Below are positions 1-8,185 of a DNA stretch of 64,000 bases, one piece after another. The notes beneath the pieces were generated by a model. It was not told the origin of the DNA and made no database searches. It worked only from the letters and a program-made list of their open reading frames with translations. Origin of the DNA: Eubacterium sp. (GTDB lineage Bacteria > Bacillota > Clostridia > Oscillospirales > Ruminococcaceae); contig JAFLRX010000005.1 in the NCBI GenBank assembly GCA_022511265.1, positions 1 through 64,000 of the forward strand, written 5' to 3'. The translations under genes were made by a program, and so were the position numbers. How positions within the stretch are numbered: position 1 is the stretch's first letter; every line of letters begins with the position of its first letter.

Positions 1-141
1 ACATACGCTTTTCCGTACAGCGGTATATATAAGGTTTTATTTACGCTGTTCAAATCACTTCACCCCTGCAAATTCCGATTTACATCAGTACCAATTATAT
101 CCTATCGCAGCCGTTTTGTCAAACGTCACTCTCACAAAAAA

Positions 142-1392
142 CTACTTTTTCGCCCTGTCCTGAAATATGATATAACCTAAAGCCGCGACTGTGATAAATA
201 TGTAAACCCCTGCGGTTATCTTTGCGGAAAAGTACATTATCAAAACAGAAAAAAGCATTTTGGATATTATGTCCCCCAGCTGGAAATAGGTCGTCATACC
301 GCCGAACGCCGTCGCTAGTTTTGTTTGGTCGAGATTGTTAAATATCAGCGCGCCCATTTTCGGGTCGACACAGCCTGTCCATAGGCTTGCAATAAATAGG
401 GCTGCTAAAACGATATAGATATTTTGCAGTATTATCCCCGAAAACAAAACAACGATAAACAGCAGTATGATTTTTACCGCGTTAGTCAGCTTCAGCTTTT
501 TGAATGTAAAAATCGTCAGCGTGCTGCCCGCTATCCTGCCGACGGTTTCGCATATTGCAACAAGGGCAATGGTTATTTCGGGGCTTATCACACAAAAAGT
601 CGGATCATCCGCCATACACAATACCACGATTGACGTCACCACCGCAAGCCCAGCATTTAATACGGGTATGACCGCCAGCGTTTCCTTGATGCCGGGTATC
701 TTCCACAGCAGTCGCACCGCATCTGCTAATTCTTTCTTCAGCTGACTGAAAAGTTGGCTGAACGATTGCTTTTCCTTTGGTGTCGCCCTATTGTCGTTTT
801 GGCAATACTTACGTAATTCTTTTTTCGAGCAAAGCACTATCATCATGCTGACCGCAAAGGTAAGGGCATTCACCATTGCCAGAGCGCGAAAGGATATATA
901 GCAGATAAGTATTCCGCCGACCGCCTGAAAAAGTACGTTCAGGCTCATTGTCAGGGACTGGCGGAATGCCATGACCTGTTCCCGCGCCTCGTCTCGGACA
1001 AGCTGATTACTGATAGGATAATACAGACTGTTCTCATATTGTCCCGCCAAATCGGAAATAAAGTTGACAAGGCTGACCGCCGCCACGATAAAAAGACTGG
1101 GGTCAAATCCGATTATTACGGCGACAAATATATATGCGGCTGTTCTTATCACCAATGTTTTTATTATAGCCGCCACACGGTTTTGATTTTTGTCCGCGAA
1201 ATATCCGAGCAAAAACGAAAACAGTATCGGTATTATCTCCGACGTATTGATGATAGCGATGGCAAAATTGCTTTGCTCGATTTGCAAAACGTAATTCAGC
1301 AGTGCCAAATAATAGAGTATATCTCCGAAATTTGATATCAGATCAGCCGCTAAAATTTTTATGTATAATCTATTCTTCAGCGTTTCTTTCAT
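142..1392 (-). CDS. MFS-type membrane transporter
   Basis: The 416-residue product is hydrophobic throughout, with about twelve predicted membrane segments and a short charged loop near the middle (around residues 195-215), the usual shape of a major facilitator superfamily exporter. An early loop reads GYFADKNQNR, which resembles the conserved G-x-x-A-D-R/K motif between helices 2 and 3 of drug-efflux members. The ATG at 1392 is preceded by GGGGAGG, only four bases away. The phosphoesterase gene ends 34 bases upstream on the same strand, so the two may be co-transcribed. The substrate cannot be told from sequence; macrolide-efflux-like proteins have this layout. No clear hairpin terminator follows in positions 1-141. 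Confidence 0.8.
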   Translation of the reverse strand: MKETLKNRLYIKILAADLISNFGDILYYLALLNYVLQIEQSNFAIAIINTSEIIPILFSFLLGYFADKNQNRVAAIIKTLVIRTAAYIFVAVIIGFDPSLFIVAAVSLVNFISDLAGQYENSLYYPISNQLVRDEAREQVMAFRQSLTMSLNVLFQAVGGILICYISFRALAMVNALTFAVSMMIVLCSKKELRKYCQNDNRATPKEKQSFSQLFSQLKKELADAVRLLWKIPGIKETLAVIPVLNAGLAVVTSIVVLCMADDPTFCVISPEITIALVAICETVGRIAGSTLTIFTFKKLKLTNAVKIILLFIVVLFSGIILQNIYIVLAALFIASLWTGCVDPKMGALIFNNLDQTKLATAFGGMTTYFQLGDIISKMLFSVLIMYFSAKITAGVYIFITVAALGYIIFQDRAKK

Positions 1393-1426
1393 TAAACCTC
1401 CCCTATAATATCAGTGCGAAATTATA

Positions 1427-1978
1427 TTATCTTTGAGCTATGCCTTCCTTAAACAGCTTATTATTTATCACCATTTCCTCAAAGGTCACAGGCATATAGT
1501 TATTTACGTCAACGCCCGCGTTAAACATTACCTCCGACCGCCGGATAAGCGGCCAATATTCGTCAACAGTGTTGTTGTGGATATGACCGAACACCATATA
1601 CCCGCCGCTGCGCTTGTGCGGCCAGTCCATCATCGGATAGTGGCATAATACTACCTGCCTGCCGCCGTCAACGATATACAACAGATTGTCCACCGATTCA
1701 AAATAATTTTCGTAATCGCACTTCGGCATCCAGCTGCGGTCGTGGTTGCCGATGATAAGGTGCTTTTTGCCGCGCAGCTTTCGCAGATATTCCTCCGCGG
1801 GGGTCTTGTTGCGGAACATCATATCGCCGAGTACGTATACGTCGTCGTTATCGGTGACGCGGCTGTTCCAATTTGATATCAGCGTCCTGTCCATTTCTGC
1901 AGCGTCCTTGAACGGGCGGTTGCAGTGCTTTATTACATTTTCGTGGCCTAAATGCGTGTCGCTTGTATAGTAAATCAT
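1427..1978 (-). CDS. Calcineurin-type metallophosphoesterase
   Basis: The 183-residue protein has the metallophosphoesterase motifs in order: D-x-H (TSDTHLGH, near residue 6), GD (VLGDMMF), GNHD (IIGNHDRS), CHYP and a final GHIH (FGHIHNN). These residues bind the two metal ions in calcineurin-like phosphatases. I place the start at 1978 because AGGAG lies seven bases upstream of that ATG and the family normally begins right at this strand-turn; an open frame extends twelve codons further but lacks a ribosome site. Small stand-alone members act on phosphodiesters or nucleotides; the true substrate is unknown. It sits between pckG and the MFS gene. Confidence 0.85.
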   Translation of the reverse strand: MIYYTSDTHLGHENVIKHCNRPFKDAAEMDRTLISNWNSRVTDNDDVYVLGDMMFRNKTPAEEYLRKLRGKKHLIIGNHDRSWMPKCDYENYFESVDNLLYIVDGGRQVVLCHYPMMDWPHKRSGGYMVFGHIHNNTVDEYWPLIRRSEVMFNAGVDVNNYMPVTFEEMVINNKLFKEGIAQR

Positions 1979-2018
1979 AAAGTCTCCTTTCTTTTTTATA
2001 ATATCAAAAAGCAAAAAA

Positions 2019-2040
2019 ACGGAGCGCTTACGCGCTCCGT
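2019..2040 (-). terminator. Rho-independent terminator of pckG
   Basis: Nine-base-pair perfect stem ACGGAGCGC/GCGCTCCGT with a four-base loop, followed on the minus strand by a run of seven T. It lies about 20 bases past the pckG stop. Confidence 0.9.
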
Positions 2041-2060
2041 CAATTTAACATTTCCGTTTA

Positions 2061-3842
2061 TCAGCCAAGTCTTGCGCCGAGGTCAGCAAGCTCCTGCTTT
2101 AACTCGTCGGGCAGCTTGTCGCCGAACTGCTTGTAGAACTCGCCCATTTCTGCGACTTCCTTCTTCCACAGCTCCTTGTCAACTGCCAGCAGCTTATCCT
2201 CTATCTCGGAGGTAACCTCATCCTCGATACCCTCAAGGTTGATGTCGCCCTTCTTGGGGAGATAGCCGATGGGGGTCTTGTCTGCGTCGATAGTGCCTTC
2301 GCATCTCTTGATTATCCAGTCAAGCACTCTCATATTATCACCGAAGCCGGGCCAAATGAAGTTGCCGTCCTCGTCCTGCTTGAACCAGTTAACATTGAAG
2401 ATGAGCGGAGCCTTGTCGCCGAGCTTTTTGCCCATATCCAGCCAGTGTGCCCAGTAATCAGCCATATGATAGCCGCAGAAGGGCTTCATAGCCATCGGGT
2501 CGTGACGAAGCACGCCTACCGCGCCGGTAGCCGCCGCGGTGGTCTCGGAGGAAACCGCCGAGCCTACATAGGTACCGTGCTGCCAGCTGAAGGACTGGTA
2601 TACCAGCGGAGTGGTAGCCGCACGTCTGCCGCCGAAGATTATTGCGCTTATCGGCACGCCCTGCGGATTGTTGAACTCGGGTGAGATGCAGGGGCAGTTC
2701 TTAGCGGGTGCGGTAAAGCGGGAGTTGGGATGAGCCAGCTTGTTGCCTGCGGCGGTGTATTCCTTGCCGTTGACCTTGCTGCCCTTCCACTCGGTAGCGT
2801 TCTCGGGCGGGTTCTTGTCAAGACCCTCCCACCAAACGGTATTGTCATCGTTGTTCAGTGCAACGTTAGTAAATATTGTATTTTTCATTGTGGATGCCAG
2901 CGCATTGTAGTTGGACTTTGCGTTGGTACCGGGCGCTACGCCGAAGAAGCCGTTCTCGGGGTTGATGGCGTAAAGTCTGCCGTCAGGGCCCTGCTTCATC
3001 CATGCGATATCGTCACCTACGGTGAATACCTCGTAGCCTGCCTTCTTATAGCCCTCGGGCGGGATAAGCATTGCGAGGTTGGTCTTGCCGCAGGCGGAGG
3101 GGAATGCAGCGGTGATGTATTTAACATCGCCGTCGGGCTTTTTAACGCCGAGGATAAGCATATGCTCAGCCATCCAGCCCTCTTTCCAGCCCTGGTAAGA
3201 AGCGATACGCAGCGCGAAGCACTTTTTACCCAGCAGCACGTTGCCGCCGTATGCGGAGTTTATCGACCAGATAGTGTTGTCCTCGGGGAACTGTACTATG
3301 TATCTCTTCTCGGGGTCAACGTCAGCCTTGGAGTGCAGACATCTTACAAAGTCGTCGGACTCGTCGCCGAGGTTCTTGAACGCGTCTGCGCCCATTCTGG
3401 TCATGATATCCATATTAAGAACTACATAAATGGAGTCAGTCAGCTCAACGCCCACCTTTGCGATAGGAGAGCCTATCGGGCCCATCGAGTAAGGGATAAC
3501 GTACATTGTGCGTCCCTTCATTACGCCGTCGTAAAGAGGGGTCAGCTTTGCGTACATTTCCTGCGGGTCGCACCAGTTGTTGGTAGGACCTGCGTCCTCT
3601 TCTTTTCTGGAGCAGATAAAGGTTCTGTCCTCAACACGTGCAACGTCGTTCTCGGCGGTTCTGTGATACAGACAGCCGGGCAGCTTTTCCTGGTTAAGCT
3701 CAAGCATCTCGCCGCTGGCAACAGCCTCGTCGCGCAGAGCCTTGAGCTGCTCTTCGCTGCCGTCTATCCAGATAACCTTATCCGGCTTGGTGAGCTCTGT
3801 CATTTCCTGTACCCATTTAAGTACGTTCTGATTCTTGGTCAT
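2061..3842 (-). CDS. pckG: Phosphoenolpyruvate carboxykinase (GTP)
   Basis: The protein interconverts oxaloacetate + GTP and phosphoenolpyruvate + CO2 + GDP in the cytosol. At 593 residues it has the length of the GTP family. The P-loop FPSACGKTNLAM lies near residues 248-259 and includes the GTP-class active-site cysteine (about residue 251); GDDIAWM follows as the metal-binding kinase-2 motif. Start 3842 is chosen because AAAAGGAG sits just upstream; an overlapping out-of-frame ATG lies five bases earlier. The gene has its own promoter and terminator. In fermentative Clostridia this enzyme usually runs toward oxaloacetate, which would feed the transcarboxylase encoded at 59.9-63.1 kb; that link is inference. 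Confidence 0.97.
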   Translation of the reverse strand: MTKNQNVLKWVQEMTELTKPDKVIWIDGSEEQLKALRDEAVASGEMLELNQEKLPGCLYHRTAENDVARVEDRTFICSRKEEDAGPTNNWCDPQEMYAKLTPLYDGVMKGRTMYVIPYSMGPIGSPIAKVGVELTDSIYVVLNMDIMTRMGADAFKNLGDESDDFVRCLHSKADVDPEKRYIVQFPEDNTIWSINSAYGGNVLLGKKCFALRIASYQGWKEGWMAEHMLILGVKKPDGDVKYITAAFPSACGKTNLAMLIPPEGYKKAGYEVFTVGDDIAWMKQGPDGRLYAINPENGFFGVAPGTNAKSNYNALASTMKNTIFTNVALNNDDNTVWWEGLDKNPPENATEWKGSKVNGKEYTAAGNKLAHPNSRFTAPAKNCPCISPEFNNPQGVPISAIIFGGRRAATTPLVYQSFSWQHGTYVGSAVSSETTAAATGAVGVLRHDPMAMKPFCGYHMADYWAHWLDMGKKLGDKAPLIFNVNWFKQDEDGNFIWPGFGDNMRVLDWIIKRCEGTIDADKTPIGYLPKKGDINLEGIEDEVTSEIEDKLLAVDKELWKKEVAEMGEFYKQFGDKLPDELKQELADLGARLG

Positions 3843-3864
3843 GTCATTAGATCTCCTTTTCATT

Positions 3865-3915
3865 TTATTGCGGACGGAAATGCGTCCGCTTAAAATCAGA
3901 TTATTCTGATTGATT
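3865..3915 (-). promoter_or_regulatory. pckG leader hairpins
   Basis: Two small inverted repeats lie in the pckG leader: GCGGACG/CGTCCGC (3870-3876 and 3883-3889), a few bases before the ribosome site, and AATCAG/CTGATT near 3895-3912. They could affect translation, but neither matches a riboswitch I recognise. Confidence 0.3.
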
Positions 3916-3967
3916 TCTGTTACGGAAAGCAAGCGCCGTAAAATACGCCCCTTGTTTCCCTTATACT

Positions 3968-3996
3968 ATTATACCTCTTTTTTTGCAATAGGTCAA
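3968..3996 (-). promoter_or_regulatory. Sigma-A-type promoter of pckG
   Basis: On the minus strand TTGACC is followed after exactly 17 bases by TATAAT. The predicted transcript has a leader of about 120 bases before pckG. Confidence 0.8.
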
Positions 3997-4115
3997 TAGC
4001 AAAAAAGAGATTTTTGAAAAAATATTTTGATGTAGACAAAGATGTAAAAAACGGAAGGAAAGAGGGGTGTGGGGGGAAAACCATCAGGGTTTTCACCCCC
4101 ATTTGCAATAAAATA

Positions 4116-4192
4116 AGCCGCTCCAAAAATAAAAAAAGAGCGGCTGTACAGCTTGGTGAAAATCGACCGTAGGGCGACTTTTTGCCAAGCTG
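4116..4192 (-). terminator. Double hairpin downstream of the symporter gene
   Basis: Two inverted repeats follow the symporter stop. The first to be transcribed is CAGCTTGG/CCAAGCTG (4149-4156 and 4185-4192) with a partly paired interior (TCG/CGA). The second is AGCCGCTC/GAGCGGCT (4116-4123 and 4138-4145), whose loop carries the T-rich run. Together they probably end transcription between the symporter and pckG. Confidence 0.6.
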
Positions 4193-4207
4193 GATTTTTA
4201 TGATTTT

Positions 4208-5506
4208 TTATTCTTTATACTTGCAGATCTCTTTATTCATCAGTATCAGTGCCGCGAGGTTGGGTAATGCCATCAGCGCGTTGCACATATCGGATATCTC
4301 CCACACCGCCTGCGCCTTGGTCACCGCCCCGATAAACGCGGCGGCACAGTAAACGATCAGATAGGGCATAACGCTCTTTTCGCCGAAAAGATACACCGCG
4401 CAGGTCCTTCCGTACACCCACCAGCCGCCGACGGTAGATATTGCGAAGATGAACACCGACACACTGAGGAATATCCCCGCGTAGTCTCCCAGCACGTCCG
4501 AAAAAGCTATCAGCGCCATATCCGTGCCGTTTATCGACAGGGCGTCCGCGCCGCAGGACAGTATACACAGCGCGGTCATTGTGCACATTATTATCGTGTC
4601 AAGAAACACCTGCAACGCCGCCCAATTGCCCTCTTTGGCGGGACTGTCGCTGCTGCTGCCTGCGTGTATCATCACCGACGTTCCAAGTCCCGCCTCGTTG
4701 GAGAACACCCCGCGCTTTACCCCCCAGCTCAGCGCGCTTTGCAGCGCGGTGCCTGCCGCACCGCCTGCCGCCGCCCTGAACGAAAAAGCCTCGGTGAAGA
4801 TGCGGGCAAAGCACTCCGGCAGCCGCGCGGCGTTTATCACCATCACGCTGACACAGCAGATAATGTATATCGCCGAGGTGAGCGGTATCAGCCACGAGGT
4901 CAGACCCGCCAGCCGTTCCAGCCCGCCGCGCGCAAGGAAAAACGCCAGCCCCGCGCAGCACGCCCCCGTCACCGCGAGCGGCACACCCAGCGTGCCGTTC
5001 AGCACCGCGGCGGAGGAATTGACCTGCACCATATTCCCCGCACTGAATGAGGCGAGCAGACAGCACAGCGCAAACATCCCCGCCGCAAGGCCGCCCGTAC
5101 GCCCGCCGCCCAGTGCCTTTTTTATATACCTGAACGGTACGCCGCCGCGGTCCTTGCGGTATGCGATACCGAAGGCGTTCTCCCCATAGCAGGTCGCCAT
5201 GCCGAGCAGTGCCGCCGCCCACATCCAAAATACCGCCCCCGCCCCGCCGAACGCCAGCGCAGTGCCGACGGCGATAATGTTACCCGTGCCGAGCGTCGTA
5301 CCCAGTGCGGCGGTCAGCGTGCGAAAAGGCGAGATGCCGTCGCCGCCGCTCTTCCCCGCGAAAAGAGTATTTTTGAATATGCGCGGCAGATGCAAAAACT
5401 GAAAAAATCCCAGCCTGACAGTATAAATCACACCCGTTGCCGTGAATAATAACAGCATAGGCGCACCCCAAAGTATATTTTCGTTTATCCAACCGATAAC
5501 ATCCAT
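4208..5506 (-). CDS. Sodium:alanine/glycine symporter family protein (AGCS)
   Basis: The product is a polytopic membrane protein of about 432 residues with the features of the alanine-or-glycine:cation symporter family: an N-terminal NENILWG helix, the stretch TLTAALGTTLGTGNI typical of the Na+-binding region, and FSNEAGLGTSVMIHA later on. It should import alanine or glycine with Na+. Two starts are possible: a TTG at 5527, or the ATG at 5506, which I prefer because AGAGG lies five bases before it. A bacterial-PH-like gene diverges from it less than 60 bases away. It is slightly shorter than typical members (about 450-480). The actual amino acid carried is not known. Confidence 0.88.
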   Translation of the reverse strand: MDVIGWINENILWGAPMLLLFTATGVIYTVRLGFFQFLHLPRIFKNTLFAGKSGGDGISPFRTLTAALGTTLGTGNIIAVGTALAFGGAGAVFWMWAAALLGMATCYGENAFGIAYRKDRGGVPFRYIKKALGGGRTGGLAAGMFALCCLLASFSAGNMVQVNSSAAVLNGTLGVPLAVTGACCAGLAFFLARGGLERLAGLTSWLIPLTSAIYIICCVSVMVINAARLPECFARIFTEAFSFRAAAGGAAGTALQSALSWGVKRGVFSNEAGLGTSVMIHAGSSSDSPAKEGNWAALQVFLDTIIMCTMTALCILSCGADALSINGTDMALIAFSDVLGDYAGIFLSVSVFIFAISTVGGWWVYGRTCAVYLFGEKSVMPYLIVYCAAAFIGAVTKAQAVWEISDMCNALMALPNLAALILMNKEICKYKE

Positions 5507-5561
5507 AGCAACCTCTACATAAGACAAGTTTTTTTAATTATATTTTTTGCGAGGTCGATGT

Positions 5562-5948
5562 ATGACGGAAAAGCCTGACAAATTGCTGCTGATATACATT
5601 GGGGCGGCGGCGTTTATATTATGCGCGGCACTGTCGGCAGCAGCGTTTTTGCTGCTGCCGCGGCTGCTTGCGGTTATCGCGGGGATAGGCGCGGCGGTGC
5701 TGTTCGCGGCGGCTGCGGTGTATCTTGCGCTGATGTACAGATATACCGAATACACATTGGAGGACGGGCGGCTGACGGTACGCACAGGCATTGTGATAAA
5801 GCAGACCGGCTGTCTGTATCTTGACCGTGTAACAGTAATAAACCGCTACAGCCTGCCCGCGGGAGTGAAATTTATCACCGTGCATGTACCGGGCGGGAGC
5901 GCGGTAGTGCTGACGGGAAAAATTTTAATTCGGAATACGGAATTATGA
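5562..5948 (+). CDS. Small membrane protein with bacterial PH-like domain, possibly truncated
   Basis: This 128-residue protein has two hydrophobic helices (about residues 9-29 and 34-52) followed by a beta-rich segment reading YTEYTLEDGRLTVRTG and LYLDRVTVINRY, the signature of YdbS/DUF304 bacterial PH domains. The ATG at 5562 follows GAGG at a good distance; an overlapping ATG four bases upstream is out of frame. Family members normally continue 20-40 residues past the ...GGSAVVLTG strand. Here the last nine codons and the stop lie inside an A+T-rich repeat (5918-6024), so the 3' end looks replaced. The gene diverges from the symporter and converges on rsfS. Function unknown. Confidence 0.65.
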   Translation: MTEKPDKLLLIYIGAAAFILCAALSAAAFLLLPRLLAVIAGIGAAVLFAAAAVYLALMYRYTEYTLEDGRLTVRTGIVIKQTGCLYLDRVTVINRYSLPAGVKFITVHVPGGSAVVLTGKILIRNTEL

Positions 5949-6024
5949 TTTTTGCAGCTTTGCAAAAAAGCGGTGATGCGTTATGCATCACCGTTTTTTG
6001 TCAAAAATTTTATAATTCCGAATT
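5927..6024. repeat. Small inverted-repeat element carrying a terminator hairpin
   Basis: The left part (5927-5946) contains AATTCGGAAT and CGGAATTAT. The right part (6012-6024) is ATAATTCCGAATT, the reverse complement of a fusion of those two. AAAAATTTTA occurs just before the left arm and again just before the right arm. A strong hairpin sits between the arms. The layout resembles a short non-coding mobile or palindromic repeat. Confidence 0.45.
5971..5993. terminator. Bidirectional terminator between the PH-like gene and rsfS
   Basis: Perfect nine-base stem CGGTGATGC/GCATCACCG with loop GTTAT, preceded by an A-run and followed by a T-run, so it can end both converging transcripts. Confidence 0.85.
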
Positions 6025-6038
6025 GGAGAAGTTCTGCA

Positions 6039-6392
6039 TTACTTCAACAATTCCTCAACATCTATCTCTTCCCCGTCCTGCCAGAGCCTTTCGAGGTCGT
6101 AAAACTCCCTCGACTCGCTATGGAAGATGTGGAAGATAACGTCAACGTAATCCAGCACTATCCAGTTCGCACTTTGCCTGCCCTCATAGTGGCGGGGGTT
6201 TACGCCCTTTTCGCCCAGCTTGAACTCCACCTCATCGGCGAGTGCCTTTGCCTGCGTGGTGCTGGACGCGCCCGCGATAACAAAATAATTGCTGAGTATC
6301 GTCAAGTCGCGTACCTTGAGTACCTTTATATCAAACGCTTTCTTACTGTCGAGTGCCTTTACGCCCTCGGTCAAAATCTCATAATCTGTCAT
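6039..6392 (-). CDS. rsfS: Ribosome silencing factor RsfS (Iojap family)
   Basis: At 117 residues it has the standard RsfS length and fold markers: KVLKVRDLTILSNYFVIAGA, then a QAKALADEVE helix and NWIVLDYVDVIFHIF near the C-terminal half. In known relatives RsfS binds ribosomal protein L14 and blocks subunit joining when nutrients fall. The start overlaps the yqeK stop by four bases, so the two are translationally coupled. The nadD-yqeK-rsfS order is standard in Firmicutes. This is the last gene of the long minus-strand run and ends shortly before the bidirectional hairpin at 5971-5993. Confidence 0.95.
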   Translation of the reverse strand: MTDYEILTEGVKALDSKKAFDIKVLKVRDLTILSNYFVIAGASSTTQAKALADEVEFKLGEKGVNPRHYEGRQSANWIVLDYVDVIFHIFHSESREFYDLERLWQDGEEIDVEELLK

Positions 6393-6997
6393 TTGTTTTT
6401 CTTCCTTTCATTATGAAGTGCGGCATAGAAATTATACGCGCCCGCCGTGCAGGGCGGTATCAGTCCGTGCTTGCCGAGTGTTTCCTGTATCGAAAATTTC
6501 AGCGCGTCGTACATCGCCTCGTCAAGGTCATCCATGCATACGCGGCGGAACTTTTCGACGTCCTTATAGCTTCTGTCCTCGCTTGTCATATCGCCGAGAT
6601 ACACTATCTTTTCAAGCACCGTCATATCCGCGCGCCCTGCGGTGTGATATCGCACCGCGTTAAGTAAATCAGCATCGGTTATCCCCAGCTTGGTACGGAT
6701 ATGGTACGCGCCCGCGGGGGCGTGCCACAGCGCGGGGGTGTACAGTTCTTCCTCGCTGACGTCCATTTCGGAGAGTGCCGCCTGCGATTTCATCGCCTGC
6801 GGGGTCTCTTCCTTTTTTATGTCGTGGAGAAGTCCCGCAAGATACGCCTTTTCAGTGTCGCCGCCGTGCCTTTCGGCAAGTCTCAGGCACTGCTCGGCTA
6901 CATTCAGACTGTGGGTCAGCCGCTTTTTGGACAATGTGTCTTTCAGCAGCTGCTCGTATTCCTTATATTTTTCCTTATATTCCGTTAATTTAGACAT
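6389..6997 (-). CDS. yqeK: HD-domain Ap4A hydrolase-like protein YqeK
   Basis: This 202-residue HD-superfamily protein carries KRLTHSLNVAEQC followed by GLLHDIKKE, the paired metal-binding H...HD motif, then KIVYLGDMTSEDR. YqeK proteins split diadenosine tetraphosphate symmetrically into ADP. I start it at the ATG at 6997, which overlaps the nadD stop by eight bases; the open frame continues 15 codons upstream inside nadD, but that extension does not resemble the family. The ribosome site is weak, which fits translational coupling to nadD. Confidence 0.92.
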   Translation of the reverse strand: MSKLTEYKEKYKEYEQLLKDTLSKKRLTHSLNVAEQCLRLAERHGGDTEKAYLAGLLHDIKKEETPQAMKSQAALSEMDVSEEELYTPALWHAPAGAYHIRTKLGITDADLLNAVRYHTAGRADMTVLEKIVYLGDMTSEDRSYKDVEKFRRVCMDDLDEAMYDALKFSIQETLGKHGLIPPCTAGAYNFYAALHNERKKNK

Positions 6998-7589
6998 ACA
7001 GTTTGTTTTCCAGCAGATATTTTTCCACCGCGTCGGGGACAAGCCCGGAGACGCTCTCCCCCGCCTTCAGCTTTTCGCGCACCTCGGTAGAGCTTGCCTG
7101 TACCACATTAAGGTTAAGAACCTTTATCCTGCCGACACGCGCGGCGAACTCGCACATATCGCTGTACTCGCTGTCCTCGCGGGCGGCGGCGGTCACCTTG
7201 CACTCGCCGAGCAGAGCCTCATAGCGGTACCACTTTTCAAAGTAAAACAGCATATCCCCGCCGATTATCAAATAAAACTGCGTGTCGGACGGATACTGCC
7301 TTTTCAGCTCGCGGACGGTGTTAATGGTATAGCTTGTCCCGCCGAGCTGCTTTTCAACATCGCATATCTCAAACTGCCCTGCCGCTATCCTGTCCGCAAA
7401 GGCAAGTCTGCACAGCTCTGCACGGACGTCGTAATCCAACAGCCCCGCAGGGTCTTTATGCGGCGAGGTCGCGGTGGGGACTATCAGCATTTTCTTCAGC
7501 TTTAAATCCTTGAACGCCTGTGTGGCTATACTGATATGCCCGTTGTGTATCGGGTTGAACGCACCGCCGAAAATTCCTACCTTAATCAT
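6990..7589 (-). CDS. nadD: Nicotinate-nucleotide adenylyltransferase
   Basis: NadD joins nicotinate mononucleotide and ATP to make deamido-NAD in the NAD pathway. The 199-residue product opens with MIKVGIFGGAFNPIHNGH, which contains the nucleotidyltransferase GGxFxPxHxGH motif. IVPTATSPHKDP follows near residue 37 and an SSTEVREKL motif (ISSTxIR-like) lies near the C-terminus. Its start overlaps the yhbY stop by eight bases. The yhbY-nadD-yqeK-rsfS order is conserved across Firmicutes, which supports the call. Confidence 0.96.
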   Translation of the reverse strand: MIKVGIFGGAFNPIHNGHISIATQAFKDLKLKKMLIVPTATSPHKDPAGLLDYDVRAELCRLAFADRIAAGQFEICDVEKQLGGTSYTINTVRELKRQYPSDTQFYLIIGGDMLFYFEKWYRYEALLGECKVTAAAREDSEYSDMCEFAARVGRIKVLNLNVVQASSTEVREKLKAGESVSGLVPDAVEKYLLENKLYV

Positions 7590-7884
7590 TTATCTCCACT
7601 ACCCTCTTTTTGGGATTTTTATTCTGCCTGTACAGAACAATCTTTTGACCTATCACCTGCACCACAAGGCTGCCTGTACGGTCGGCTATCTCATGGGCAA
7701 GGACGTTTTTATCCTCGGGCGCGCTTTCCAGCACGTTTATCTTTATTATCTCCCTAGCCTCTATCGCCGCGTCAAGCTGTTTTATCAGCTCGTCGGTCAG
7801 CCCGTTTTTGCCTATCTGAAATATCGCGGGTGTGCCCGCGGCTATGTTTTTCAGCTTGGCACGCTGTTTTGATGTAATTTCCAT
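7582..7884 (-). CDS. yhbY: YhbY/CRM-domain RNA-binding protein
   Basis: A 100-residue single CRM domain: MEITSKQRAKLKNIA at the start, the family loop QIGKNGLTDELIKQL (GxxG-like) near residue 24, then EIIKINVL and VQVIGQKIVLYR. Bacterial YhbY binds pre-50S ribosomal particles. The ribosome site AGGAGATAC precedes the ATG. It is followed directly, with overlap, by nadD. Confidence 0.93.
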   Translation of the reverse strand: MEITSKQRAKLKNIAAGTPAIFQIGKNGLTDELIKQLDAAIEAREIIKINVLESAPEDKNVLAHEIADRTGSLVVQVIGQKIVLYRQNKNPKKRVVEIND

Positions 7885-7900
7885 ATATTAAGTATCTCCT

Positions 7901-8185
7901 TTATTTCAACAGAAAAAACCATACGGCGAATATTGCCGCCGCTTGCAGCACTATTATCAGCGGTATGCCTATCATAAAACGCTTGTGCTTTGTTTTATGA
8001 TGGAATATCCTCATTGATATGTACATTGCCGCCGACCCGCCCAGCAGCGAGACGATGAACAATGTTTTTTCCTGTATCCGCCATTTATCCTTTTTGGCTT
8101 TGCGCTTGTCCACGGCGGGCAATATAAAGCCTATCAGGCTTATCACCCCGATGTACGCAAGCAGCAGCCACTGCCACCACATCAC
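7901..8185 (-). CDS. DUF1294-family small membrane protein
   Basis: The 94-residue protein has three hydrophobic segments (about residues 3-23, 41-60 and 71-93) and the DUF1294 signature DKRKAKKDKWRIQEKTLF followed by LLGGSAAMYISMRIFHHKT. The start overlaps the rdgB stop by four bases (ATGA). No function is established for the family; the position in a housekeeping operon gives no firm clue. Confidence 0.85.
   Translation of the reverse strand: MMWWQWLLLAYIGVISLIGFILPAVDKRKAKKDKWRIQEKTLFIVSLLGGSAAMYISMRIFHHKTKHKRFMIGIPLIIVLQAAAIFAVWFFLLK

Noticed and set aside
1-141. Gene or terminator at the left window edge
   Set aside because: No frame with a ribosome site and no hairpin with a T-run is visible.
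2730-3893. Long plus-strand open frame opposite pckG
   Set aside because: It is an antisense shadow of a codon-biased gene: composition is unnatural (Cys, Arg, Val and His rich), there is no ribosome site, and pckG is certain.
3920-4126. Small minus-strand frame upstream of pckG
   Set aside because: It spans the pckG promoter and has no ribosome site or recognisable sequence.
4500-5230. Plus- and minus-strand arginine/alanine-rich frames within the symporter gene
   Set aside because: Shadows caused by high GC at the third codon position of the symporter.
5507-5561. Glycine riboswitch ahead of the alanine/glycine symporter
   Set aside because: Only about 55 bases separate it from the divergent gene, too short for any known amino-acid riboswitch, and no matching stems are seen.
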